DNA from: Bacteroidales bacterium
GTDB lineage: Bacteria > Bacteroidota > Bacteroidia > Bacteroidales > F082
DNA: 18,386 bases
Assembly (NCBI GenBank): GCA_017428285.1
Contig: JAFRRE010000130.1
Location: 1 to 18,386 of the forward strand
Reading direction: 5' to 3'
The position numbers were made by a program, and so were the translations under genes. Below the pieces are notes generated by a model. That model ran no database searches. It was not told the origin of the DNA and was given only the letters and a program-made list of their open reading frames with translations. Positions 7,848 to 16,762 of this stretch are shown here, one piece after another. Positions within the stretch are counted from its first letter, which is position 1; the number at the start of each line of letters is the position of its first letter.

Positions 7848-8297
7848 ATGAAAAAAAGGACACTTCAGCTGCTTTTGATGGCAGGCATTATGCTTGCTCC
7901 GCTCATAGGTTGGACTCAAAGCGCAGAAGTCCATTTTACCTATGACGCATGCGGCAACCGCATCTTAAAAAGCCTTCAATTGAAAAAGACAGAGGAAAAC
8001 GGGAAATTCATTGAGGACAGGAACGCCTTTCTCGACGCAGCAACTGACTATATGCAAGAAACGGAAGTCGGCCTATATCCCAATCCAACGAATGGCAGAT
8101 TCACCGTCACGCTGTCTGGCAACACCTGTTCGACTTTGGAAGCCCTACTGACAACAGAAACTGGCGTTGTTATCGGACGCCATCGTTTTTCGGATTCGCA
8201 GTATGAATTCGACTTGTCGACACAACCCGCTGGCATATATATTCTTAAACTCGTTCTTGACAACGAAACACGCACTTGGAAAATCGTGAAACACTAA
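7848..8297 (+). CDS. Mini secreted protein: single YD (RHS-like) motif plus T9SS sorting domain
   Basis: The start is set at 7848 (MKKRTLQLLLMAGIMLAPLI) because it yields a signal peptide; the longer in-frame start would overlap the previous gene and bury the signal. The protein has 149 residues. After cleavage near GWTQSA comes one YD-type motif, VHFTYDACGNRILKSLQL, the hallmark sequence of RHS/YD repeats. A short charged linker leads to a T9SS type A domain (GLYPNPTNGRFTVTLSG, YEFDLSTQPAGIYILKLVL, TRTWKIVKH). It lies 7 bp after the fibre gene and 12 bp before the giant RHS gene, so the three are very likely co-transcribed. Such small YD-plus-CTD proteins may be surface partners or remnants of an RHS cargo; the role is inference. 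Confidence 0.85.
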   Translation: MKKRTLQLLLMAGIMLAPLIGWTQSAEVHFTYDACGNRILKSLQLKKTEENGKFIEDRNAFLDAATDYMQETEVGLYPNPTNGRFTVTLSGNTCSTLEALLTTETGVVIGRHRFSDSQYEFDLSTQPAGIYILKLVLDNETRTWKIVKH

Positions 8298-8309
8298 AGG
8301 AAAGCAAAA

Positions 8310-11300
8310 ATGAAAAGAACTATATTGGCGGCAATGCTTATGCTTGCCATGGCTTGCCATACTATCGCCCAAGAGCAAACACGAGGTTTTCACCAAGGGG
8401 AAACCTTTGAATTGGGTAGTCCCCTGCCAAACAATGAGAACAACGTTTACACAGCAAACAACCATATCAGACTACTCACAGGTTTTTGGTCGAATCCCGA
8501 AGAGAAAGCATCAACCCTACTCAATTTAGGCCTCGATGATTATGGCATCTACCCGCCAGAGAATGGTCATGTCAACAATTCGGGAAATGTCGTGGGCTCT
8601 TTGGGTGGCACGGTGAACATAGGTGCGATGGGAGGACTGAACTACACCATTCCTATCGAGTTGCCGACCGGAATCAATGGCATGCAGCCCAATGTCACCA
8701 TCGGTTATAACAATCAAGGTGGCAACGGTCTTCTTGGTTGGGGTTGGGACTTGGGAGCAGGTTCGTGCATCACCAGAACAGGCCAAACCATATATCATGA
8801 CGGCAAGATGACCGCTGCCAACCTGACCGAAGACGACCGTTTCGTTCTTGACGGACAAAGGCTGATCATAGTGGACGGCAACTACGGCATGTGTGGTTCG
8901 GAATACAAGACCGAAAACGACTGCATGTCGAGAATCAGGTTGATGCATGACTTTAGCGGAAGCAAAAACGAGACAAAAAACGCTGGGACATATTTCAAGG
9001 TTTGGGACAGGACAGGCAATATCCTGGAATACAGGAACAAACTGTATTCGCCTAATGGAAGCAAAGAAATCCTCTGGATGCTGAGCAGCGTCACCGACCG
9101 CTATGGCAACACTATCGAATACCATTATGTATCCAGCAGCAACTCAGGAGAAATCAAGTTGGATAACATTGAGTATACAATCAATGAAACACATCAAGTG
9201 GAAGCCCAATTCCAAGTCAAGTTTTCTTACTCTATAGACAGAACTGATTATGAACAGTATTATATCGGAGGATGCCAATTGTTGCACAAAGACCTTCTTG
9301 AAAGTATAGAAGTCGTTCAGAAGAGTACGAACAAACCGCTTTACTTGTACCATTTCAATTATACAAAGGAGTTTTCAAAGCAGAAAAACCGTTTATACCA
9401 CATCTTGTCATCCATCGATATGAAAGCCTACAACGAGGATGGGACTTTTGAGAAATTCAATTCCACGGTGATAAACTGGGACGAGACACATCCATATTAC
9501 ACCGAAATGCATCAGGTCTCAAATTCAGGAATACTGGAGAGTTTCCCGTTCACGGGCGACTTCAATGGTGATGGCTACACCGATTTGGCCTTGGTACCAT
9601 ACAAGACAAACGGGCAGGACCATTATTCTGGACCAATAGATATCAGTATCTATCTGAACAACAGGAACTGCGGGTTTACACGGGCCTCCTCGATGGACAT
9701 TCTGCAAATGAACAGGACACTTGACTGGATATATACACTTGATATCAACGGAGACAAGCTTGATGATATCGTGGCTGTATTGTATGAAAACAACAATGGC
9801 ATCAAGTCAACAAGCATTAAAATCTATGAGAACAACCCCTTAAACCAATCATTTAGTTACATAACGACAAGAACTGTCCCTAACGAAGCTGAACTATTAG
9901 TTGGAGACTTTGATGGAAATACAACCGCAGATGTTATTATCTTGGAAAAGATAAAAAGAATAGAAGCAGTGGGATCGTGTTCGGGCTGTGTGGACACAAT
10001 CCGTTACGTTGAGAATGCGTTTTTTGTTGGCTATCAAAACTCCCAATTACAAAACAGGCAACTCAATAGGAATTCATTAAAAGAAGCTTTAGGGCCCGTA
10101 TACGAAGCCGTTGCTGTCGACTATAATGGCGACGGAGTTTGTGAAGCGTTCTTGGTGGGCAATGATGAAGCCAGCATCCCCAACCACTTGACCAAATTGG
10201 TCAGTTTTAATCTTTCCAATCAAGATCATTGTTTTTCTATAATACAGAATATCAATGGTGTTGATTATCTTTGTGGGATGCAGAGTCCCTGGTGTTACGT
10301 TTTTCCAGGAGACTTTAATGGAGATGGAAAAACCGATGTTCTATATCATAATAGTTGCGGTTGGGGATTATGCTTTTCAAATGGCAATCTCTATGTTTCT
10401 TATGACTTTCCCAATGATTCATTTTCACAAGACCATTTGCCTAACATCGGCTATTATCGCAACATTTTTTATCCGTCTCTAAGACTGATGAATGAAGTGC
10501 CCAGTTCCATGAAACTAATGTTCAACGTTGCAGATCTTGATGGTGATGGTTGTTCTGACATTTGTTTCACCTTGGAAGGTAACCACAATTTGGTAGTCGC
10601 TTCAAGAGTGAAAGTTCTTCCAACAGGGCGTCTTGGATTCAGGAAGAAAAGACCTACGAACATATACTTCGCATTCCGTAGCCAGTTCACCCATTTGGGC
10701 AACTTCTTGGGTCGCGATAACGTCTCAATCTTGGAGTCCATACAACCCTCAAATGGCAGCAAGACAAGCAATGCCTACATCATCTCCCCGACTTCCGTCA
10801 ATAAGTTCAATTCGGTGGCTTCCATCACTGATGGCATGGGCAACACCACCCGTTTTACATACGACTATCTGATGCCTAAGAACGATAATGATGATGACAA
10901 ATTCTATTCTTTCAGTTTCCAGGTTCCCGACCAATATGGCATAATGCCCGTTCCCTTGCCGGTCATGGCTCTAAAGACTTGCGAAGTGGAAGGCATCAAC
11001 GGGAGCTGCAACATAAGCAAATATGGTTATGTCGATGCGTATGCACACAAATACGGACACGGATTCATGGGATTTGGGCAAACAACGATGGAGACTTACC
11101 GCAATGACCTTGAATCTGATTGGAAGACAAGGAAAGTATGCCAAAACGAATACAATACCATGGGACAATTTGCCATGATGCTACCCCAAAGGGAATCCGT
11201 CTACATCAACGAAAGCGGATCGGCAAAGCTCATCAACAAGAGACTCTATGGTTTTCATAATGTCAGATGCAATATTATTGGACATCCCCTAAAAGTAGTA

Positions 11301-14300
11301 TGCCCTGCCATGCTATGGAAACAAGAGGAGTTCCACAGTATGGACAGTCCTCATCCTCTTTTAAAGACCGTACTCACCGAATATGAATACACCTATAATG
11401 CCATTTACATGTATCAGAACGCCTACGCATGCAACAAAACCACAGAGACCATCACAGGTCACTATGGCGGGTCGAATGTCTGTGAGTTGGAAACCGAGAG
11501 ACGGTCGGGGCAAAGCACTTTCGCCAACACTTGGATTATCAACCGTCCCGACTGGGAGACCGTTACCCTTACACGCAATGGCGAAACGAAAGCAACCCAT
11601 ACCGAGTACAGCTATGGATCAAATAACGTCTATCAGCCCAACCTTGTCACAATCATTCCAAATGACGGAAGCCAGCTTAACGACCCACTCACCACTGTGA
11701 CCCACTACAGCTATGATGAATATGGAAACAACACAAATGTGCTATTGGAGGCTCCCTATGGCATTCAAAACGAGCAGCAAAGGGTAATGCACTATGTTTA
11801 TGGCAGCAATTACCACCACCGGTTGGTTACGAAGGAAACAAAAGGGACTGAAAGCGACGGGTATTCCACCGAGTTCCAATACGACTTCCATGACCGTTTG
11901 AGTGAGGCCACCGATTGCAATGGAAAGACCGTCCGATACGAAAGAGACCCTCTTGGTGTTGTCCAAAAAACATACCCCATCGACAGCACCGAGCAAAGAA
12001 CCCTTACGCTTTGGGCCGATGATTCGCCTTACAAGCCCGAAGGTGCTTCCTATTACACTTGGAGCAAGAAGACGGGCGGCGTAACATCCATGACTTTTTA
12101 TCACAAAAGCGGTTTGGAACTGCGTAGTGTGACCTTCGACTTTAATGGAACGCCAATTTTTATAGACAAGGTATACAACGATAACGGCCTGCTTGAAATG
12201 GAATCGGAACCTTACAGGCAGGGTGAACCTGATGGTAACCTGGAATGGACAAGATATACCTATGACGACAAAGACAGGGTGTTGAACGTGACTTACCCAG
12301 ACAGAACCGAAAAAACCTTTGAGTATCACGGACAAACAACCATTACCACCACGACACCGCAGCAAGGCAACCAGCAAAAAACCACCTCAATATTGAACGC
12401 TATGGGGTGGCCCAAGGAGAACATCGATGCCGTCGAAACCCAAGCCCCGACCAGTGTGCATTACGAGTACTATCCCGACGGCAACCTGAAATGGGCAAGA
12501 ATCAATAGCGATGAAACGACAACCATTCGACTGGAATACGACCATGCAGGCAACCGGACCTTGCTGCACGACCCCGACTACTGCACGGCGACAAACGACC
12601 TGACCAGCGTCTACAACGCCTTCGGCGAGGAAGTCAGCACCACCACGCCGAAAGGGCTCACCACCACCTATCTCTACGACCAGCTTGGCCGTATGACGCA
12701 GCGTACCGAAGAAGAGCCTGCCACAGGCGGAGGCACCGCGACTAAAACCACCGTCTGGACCTACAACGAAGATGCACAAACCCATCACAAAGGATTGCTT
12801 CAATCCATCACCTATCCTGGGCAGACTCTAACCTATATATACGACAGATACCAGCGGATACAGGAAGAAACCGCCACTTTTGCGCCGAATGAATCCTATA
12901 CCATATATTACAACTATGATTCCGCCTCGCGGAAAGAGTGCATCCGGTATCCGTCGGGTTTCAGGGCATACTATAAATACAACACCATAGGTCATCTGAA
13001 AAGCATCCTCGACAACGACGGACACGAACTTTACCGCACCCAAAAAACGACCCCTATGGGGCAGATAGAAAGCTTCCTCTTGGGTGAAGGCATAGTCTGC
13101 AACAGGGAATATCATCCTGAAAAGCAACTGCTTACGAGGATACATACCGCCAAAGGCGAAAATATTCTGCAAGATTTGTCGTACGAATACGACGGATTTA
13201 GTAATTTAGCCTCGCGAACCGACAACAATCGCAACTTGGAAGAACGCTTCACATACGACCACCTCAACCGACTGACGGGAATTTGGCTCGGCAACAGCAG
13301 GACGGGCTGGATGGACTACGATGCCTACGGACGCATGGCAGGGAAAACAATCGACAACATCGTTGTTTTTGCCAATGCCGAATATGACGCAACGGCGAAA
13401 CCCCATGCTATCGATTATGCCGATGTTGATGCGGGTTCATTTTCCGAGCAAGCTGTCACCTATACCTGCTTCGACAAGGTGAAGACCATCACCCAAGGCA
13501 ACAACACGCTGGAATACACCTACGGCTACGACCGTCAGCGCGTCTTTATGGAAGAGCACGCCAATGGCAAGGAACGTACCAAACGCTATGTGGGCGGCTG
13601 TGAGTTTGTGACCGAGACCGAAAACAACACCACGACCGAGAAAGTGCTTACTTACCTTACATGTCCCATGGGTGTGTTTGCCGTGGTGGAGACCAGTGGA
13701 AACGAAGATATGCTTCATTACATCCTGAAAGACCATCTGGGCAGTTGGACAACGATAACCGACAGCCATGGCAACGTGGAGCAGGAATTGAGTTTCGATG
13801 CCTGGGGCACCCGCCGCAACCCTGAGACCTGGCAATCATCTAGTCAGTTGGCCGCCCCGATGTTCGACCGAGGTTTCACTGGCCACGAGCATCTTTACGC
13901 CTTCGGTTTGATCAATATGAACGGCCGTATGTACGACCCGCAGATGTCATCGTTCCTCTCGGTGGATGCCTACGTGCAAAGCCCCGACAATTCGCAAAGC
14001 TTCAACCGATACGCCTATTGCCTGAACAATCCGCTGAAGTATACCGACCCGAGCGGATGGGTAATGCAGGGCGGCATGACACCGAGCAATCCTTTCCATG
14101 AGAACTGGGGGGTGAACTTTGCGGAGAAGGCATATACCTCGGTGGAGGTTAAACAAATGCTATGGTCAACGGGTGTTTCAACTGAAGTTTGGATGGAGGG
14201 AAGTGAAATACATGGAGGTAATGATGGTTATGAAGAGCCTATTATCGATTTGTCCGAATTAACACCTTCTCAACAAGAAGCATTTAATAGTTCTGTAAAA

Positions 14301-14846
14301 TTTTCAACCGAAAAAAGCACCCTTTTCAATAAACTATATGATATTTTAAATGATTCACCCGTTATATATAAAATATTAATTGGAGAAACTACAGACGATG
14401 TTCCAGGTCAATATAATCCTGACGATAACTCCATTACCTTTATCAATGAGTTTCAACTTTCACAGTTTCTTGTTTATAGCGAAGAGCTAATTCATGCATT
14501 TCAATTGTCTGAAAATAATAGATTGTATAATCCGAAATCTGATTTTAATTATGAATTTGAAGCAAAAGTATTAAAAGAATTCATGCATTATCAAATTACA
14601 AATGGTGCGCTTAATACTGTTGGTAATGATAGCTTTAAATATGCGATGGCTTTTCTTTGTCCTGATGGATTTGATATTAGGATTCCAACATCCAGCACTG
14701 TTGATACACCTTCATTCTTATTGGGTTATTATGTATGTGCGCAGTTTTATTCTAATTGGAACAAAACAAATAATTATGGCAATAAAAATTATTGGAATTC
14801 AACATTACAAAAACCACATTCCATTATTCGGTTAATAAAATACTAA
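8310..14846 (+). CDS. Giant SpvB/FG-GAP/RHS-repeat protein with polymorphic C-terminal toxin-like tip
   Basis: The protein has 2178 residues. The N-terminus MKRTILAAMLMLAMACHTIA is a signal peptide (cleavage after IAQ, or lipid attachment at Cys16). Domains in order: an SpvB/TcB-type N-terminal domain from about 91 (LNYTIPIELPTGINGMQPNV, GLLGWGWDLG); calcium-loop FG-GAP/VCBS units at about 414 (GDFNGDGYTDL), 477, 532, 603 (VDYNGDGVCEA), 666 (GDFNGDGKTDVL) and 741 (DLDGDGCSD); a TcB-middle-like part near 834; RHS/YD repeats from about 1130 to 1800 (YEYDGFSNLASRTDN, FTYDHLNRLTGIWLG); and the RHS-associated core at about 1808-1918 (DHLGSWTTITDSHGN, GRMYDPQMSSFLSVD, NRYAYCLNNPLKYTDPSG). This recalls fused TcB-TcC shells that encapsulate a toxin. 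The last 260 residues are the variable tip, containing EELIHAFQ at 2058-2065 and YEFEAK at 2081-2086, similar to zincin metallopeptidases but with Glu in place of the first His. No T9SS domain is at its end. GC content falls sharply at about 14160, inside the tip. Confidence 0.9.
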   Translation: MKRTILAAMLMLAMACHTIAQEQTRGFHQGETFELGSPLPNNENNVYTANNHIRLLTGFWSNPEEKASTLLNLGLDDYGIYPPENGHVNNSGNVVGSLGGTVNIGAMGGLNYTIPIELPTGINGMQPNVTIGYNNQGGNGLLGWGWDLGAGSCITRTGQTIYHDGKMTAANLTEDDRFVLDGQRLIIVDGNYGMCGSEYKTENDCMSRIRLMHDFSGSKNETKNAGTYFKVWDRTGNILEYRNKLYSPNGSKEILWMLSSVTDRYGNTIEYHYVSSSNSGEIKLDNIEYTINETHQVEAQFQVKFSYSIDRTDYEQYYIGGCQLLHKDLLESIEVVQKSTNKPLYLYHFNYTKEFSKQKNRLYHILSSIDMKAYNEDGTFEKFNSTVINWDETHPYYTEMHQVSNSGILESFPFTGDFNGDGYTDLALVPYKTNGQDHYSGPIDISIYLNNRNCGFTRASSMDILQMNRTLDWIYTLDINGDKLDDIVAVLYENNNGIKSTSIKIYENNPLNQSFSYITTRTVPNEAELLVGDFDGNTTADVIILEKIKRIEAVGSCSGCVDTIRYVENAFFVGYQNSQLQNRQLNRNSLKEALGPVYEAVAVDYNGDGVCEAFLVGNDEASIPNHLTKLVSFNLSNQDHCFSIIQNINGVDYLCGMQSPWCYVFPGDFNGDGKTDVLYHNSCGWGLCFSNGNLYVSYDFPNDSFSQDHLPNIGYYRNIFYPSLRLMNEVPSSMKLMFNVADLDGDGCSDICFTLEGNHNLVVASRVKVLPTGRLGFRKKRPTNIYFAFRSQFTHLGNFLGRDNVSILESIQPSNGSKTSNAYIISPTSVNKFNSVASITDGMGNTTRFTYDYLMPKNDNDDDKFYSFSFQVPDQYGIMPVPLPVMALKTCEVEGINGSCNISKYGYVDAYAHKYGHGFMGFGQTTMETYRNDLESDWKTRKVCQNEYNTMGQFAMMLPQRESVYINESGSAKLINKRLYGFHNVRCNIIGHPLKVVCPAMLWKQEEFHSMDSPHPLLKTVLTEYEYTYNAIYMYQNAYACNKTTETITGHYGGSNVCELETERRSGQSTFANTWIINRPDWETVTLTRNGETKATHTEYSYGSNNVYQPNLVTIIPNDGSQLNDPLTTVTHYSYDEYGNNTNVLLEAPYGIQNEQQRVMHYVYGSNYHHRLVTKETKGTESDGYSTEFQYDFHDRLSEATDCNGKTVRYERDPLGVVQKTYPIDSTEQRTLTLWADDSPYKPEGASYYTWSKKTGGVTSMTFYHKSGLELRSVTFDFNGTPIFIDKVYNDNGLLEMESEPYRQGEPDGNLEWTRYTYDDKDRVLNVTYPDRTEKTFEYHGQTTITTTTPQQGNQQKTTSILNAMGWPKENIDAVETQAPTSVHYEYYPDGNLKWARINSDETTTIRLEYDHAGNRTLLHDPDYCTATNDLTSVYNAFGEEVSTTTPKGLTTTYLYDQLGRMTQRTEEEPATGGGTATKTTVWTYNEDAQTHHKGLLQSITYPGQTLTYIYDRYQRIQEETATFAPNESYTIYYNYDSASRKECIRYPSGFRAYYKYNTIGHLKSILDNDGHELYRTQKTTPMGQIESFLLGEGIVCNREYHPEKQLLTRIHTAKGENILQDLSYEYDGFSNLASRTDNNRNLEERFTYDHLNRLTGIWLGNSRTGWMDYDAYGRMAGKTIDNIVVFANAEYDATAKPHAIDYADVDAGSFSEQAVTYTCFDKVKTITQGNNTLEYTYGYDRQRVFMEEHANGKERTKRYVGGCEFVTETENNTTTEKVLTYLTCPMGVFAVVETSGNEDMLHYILKDHLGSWTTITDSHGNVEQELSFDAWGTRRNPETWQSSSQLAAPMFDRGFTGHEHLYAFGLINMNGRMYDPQMSSFLSVDAYVQSPDNSQSFNRYAYCLNNPLKYTDPSGWVMQGGMTPSNPFHENWGVNFAEKAYTSVEVKQMLWSTGVSTEVWMEGSEIHGGNDGYEEPIIDLSELTPSQQEAFNSSVKFSTEKSTLFNKLYDILNDSPVIYKILIGETTDDVPGQYNPDDNSITFINEFQLSQFLVYSEELIHAFQLSENNRLYNPKSDFNYEFEAKVLKEFMHYQITNGALNTVGNDSFKYAMAFLCPDGFDIRIPTSSTVDTPSFLLGYYVCAQFYSNWNKTNNYGNKNYWNSTLQKPHSIIRLIKY

Positions 14847-14866
14847 AAACACTAATTATTTCAATT

Positions 14867-16099
14867 ATGAAACCCCTTGTTTCAACTTTACTTCTCTTTT
14901 TCGCATTCAGTCTATCCGTTTTTGCCACTCCACAAGCAAGAGATGTACTACTTTGGAAAGGAAATAAGTATTATATATTCCCTTTTATCGACATCAATGA
15001 GGTATTTGATGCGACAGAATTTGAGAATATGAAGAAAATAAAAACTTTAAACCCGCCAACAAGCAACCCTAGAGGTTATAGTTTGGGTTTCGAAATAACT
15101 AATGATTCATTGTTTTTAGTTTCTGTATGGGATGCAAAACACAATGACGTAACTATGTCTGTCTTTGGGAGTCGAAGTGGAAAATTTCTGTTCAATTATT
15201 CAGATACCCTGTTTCTTGGGTATGGGAAATCGTTCTGGGACGAAGCCTTTTGGACGCCAGTTTATGAGAATGAGATGACACTCGTATTCCAAAAAGGAGT
15301 AGTTCATTGGGTTAAGGACAACAAGAATAAAAGTACTGCCTCTCCTTATACATACAATTTACAGTTATTCTATGAATATGTTTATTCAAATATTCAATGG
15401 GGCAACCTAAACAAGGAGCTTTTTTTACCAGACAAAAAAACTTGTGTTTGGTTCGAAATCGACAGCGTAGCAATGATAGAGGAAGCACATGTCTATAATT
15501 CTTCTGGATATAATGAGTTCGATGAAGAAGTTGTCAGAGTTTTAAAATCTATTCCATCTTTTTCTCGCTCATTTGTCTGTGGTAAATATATTCCTCACAA
15601 ATACGAGTATTGCTTTGATTTTGAAGAAGCAAAAAAGTATGGTATTAACTATGAAACTTATTCTTTTGAAACCTATCGAAATGACACAATAAATCAGACC
15701 CAAAACATCTTAAACCAAATCATATTAAATAGTGTTGTAAACTATACGAAAGATTACAATGAACATGCTAAAAGAATTCATTATGATACAATTCAATTCA
15801 TTTGCATCGATGGGTTACCGAACGACATTGCTTTCGACAGTATTCCGTTGGGTGTTTTTTCATACCAATGGATGGAAGGAAATCCAACACATGTAAAGAA
15901 AAAATTTAGGCATTTTACCAAAGCTATTAGGGTGAATACTAAGCTCTGTGGCAATAAGATAGATGTTTTTATTTCAACATATGAAGTGAGAAGGCCTCGA
16001 AAAAGAAGAAAGCAAATGATGGTTTGGGCTGAAAGTGGCAAGCTTTATCAATACGAATATTCGTGTAATGACGATAAATGGATACTGAAGAAAGATTAA
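14867..16099 (+). CDS. Secreted protein with TonB C-terminal-like domain; candidate tip partner or immunity
   Basis: The start is set at 14867 (MKPLVSTLLLFFAFSLSVFA, cleavage before TPQARD), not at the longer in-frame start at 14792, which would overlap the RHS gene and hide the signal peptide. The protein has 410 residues and begins 20 bp after the RHS stop, the usual place of an immunity gene. Residues about 187-254 follow the pattern of the TonB C-terminal domain: CVWFEIDSVAMIEEAHVYNS, then FDEEVVRVLKSIPSFSRS and GKYIPHKYEYCFDF. A C-terminal basic stretch (VRRPRKRRKQMMVW) precedes the end. There is no membrane helix besides the signal peptide, so it is not a classical energy-transducing TonB. 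A periplasmic or secreted protein that binds another protein fits best. Immunity or effector function is not shown by the sequence. Confidence 0.7.
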   Translation: MKPLVSTLLLFFAFSLSVFATPQARDVLLWKGNKYYIFPFIDINEVFDATEFENMKKIKTLNPPTSNPRGYSLGFEITNDSLFLVSVWDAKHNDVTMSVFGSRSGKFLFNYSDTLFLGYGKSFWDEAFWTPVYENEMTLVFQKGVVHWVKDNKNKSTASPYTYNLQLFYEYVYSNIQWGNLNKELFLPDKKTCVWFEIDSVAMIEEAHVYNSSGYNEFDEEVVRVLKSIPSFSRSFVCGKYIPHKYEYCFDFEEAKKYGINYETYSFETYRNDTINQTQNILNQIILNSVVNYTKDYNEHAKRIHYDTIQFICIDGLPNDIAFDSIPLGVFSYQWMEGNPTHVKKKFRHFTKAIRVNTKLCGNKIDVFISTYEVRRPRKRRKQMMVWAESGKLYQYEYSCNDDKWILKKD

Positions 16100-16114
16100 A
16101 TTGCTAAATAATCT

Positions 16115-16753
16115 ATGAAAGTCTTCAATTTTCTGAAAAACGCATATTATCGTCTGTTTTTTTTCTTCTTTCGAATGTATAAACCAAGTCCATACGGAGG
16201 AAAGGAAACGGATACTTTTACGGTTGTTTTAACTGTAATACAAAGTTTGTCTGAATGGCTTACAAAGTTTGGTATTTCTATAGAAAGAACTAGAAATAGT
16301 GAAATGATTATAAATGAAAACTCAATCAATTATCGATGGAAATTGGCCAATAAAACTGGAGCAGAAGTGTTTGTAAGCATACATCTTAATTCTGGATTAA
16401 GTGAAGAAGCTTTTGCTGTGTATGAAGAAAGAGGCAATAGTCTAAAATGGCAACAGGAAAATTCAATTGAATTAGGTAATTATATTATGGAAAACATGAC
16501 CGTTATGACACCAGCTAATAATCCAGTTATTTCTAGCACTAAAACCCGACTTAAAACTATAGGTGTATTAAAGTATTTTAAGGGTGGTGCTGGCATTTTA
16601 CTGGAAATGGGTGGAATTAGTAGTGAAGCGAACAGAAACAACATTCTTAACAACCACGGTATTATCGGTCGTGAGATTGCAACAGGTGTGTACCAATATT
16701 TCAATAATGGCGCAAAACCACCAACTGCAATATACAAATGTGTTTATTATTAA
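16115..16753 (+). CDS. N-acetylmuramoyl-L-alanine amidase (amidase_3)-like protein, N-terminally abnormal
   Basis: The protein has 212 residues. From about residue 28 it follows the amidase_3 fold: GGKETD (Glu31, aligning with the second zinc ligand), FGISIERTRNSE, RWKLANKTGAEVFVSIHLNS (His90, the third zinc ligand), ILLEMGGISSEANRNNIL (Glu164, the catalytic Glu) and IGREIATGVYQYF. The family normally begins with DPGHGG, where the His is the first zinc ligand; no His occurs in the first 89 residues. In its place is MKVFNFLKNAYYRLFFFFF, which resembles the start of a small Bacteroidetes membrane protein (compare MKNLFQYVYYRIAKAY at 17647). It may be a chimeric, possibly inactive amidase, or use another ligand. 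No signal peptide is evident. An alternative start is the ATG at 16175. It lies 15 bp after the TonB-C-like gene and 9 bp before a lipoprotein gene. Peptidoglycan cleavage would be its function if active. Confidence 0.75.
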   Translation: MKVFNFLKNAYYRLFFFFFRMYKPSPYGGKETDTFTVVLTVIQSLSEWLTKFGISIERTRNSEMIINENSINYRWKLANKTGAEVFVSIHLNSGLSEEAFAVYEERGNSLKWQQENSIELGNYIMENMTVMTPANNPVISSTKTRLKTIGVLKYFKGGAGILLEMGGISSEANRNNILNNHGIIGREIATGVYQYFNNGAKPPTAIYKCVYY

Positions 16754-16762
16754 AACTGTACT

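Noticed and set aside
11742..12377. 211-codon minus-strand frame within the RHS gene
   Set aside because: It lies antisense to clear RHS repeats, with no domain and no promoter.
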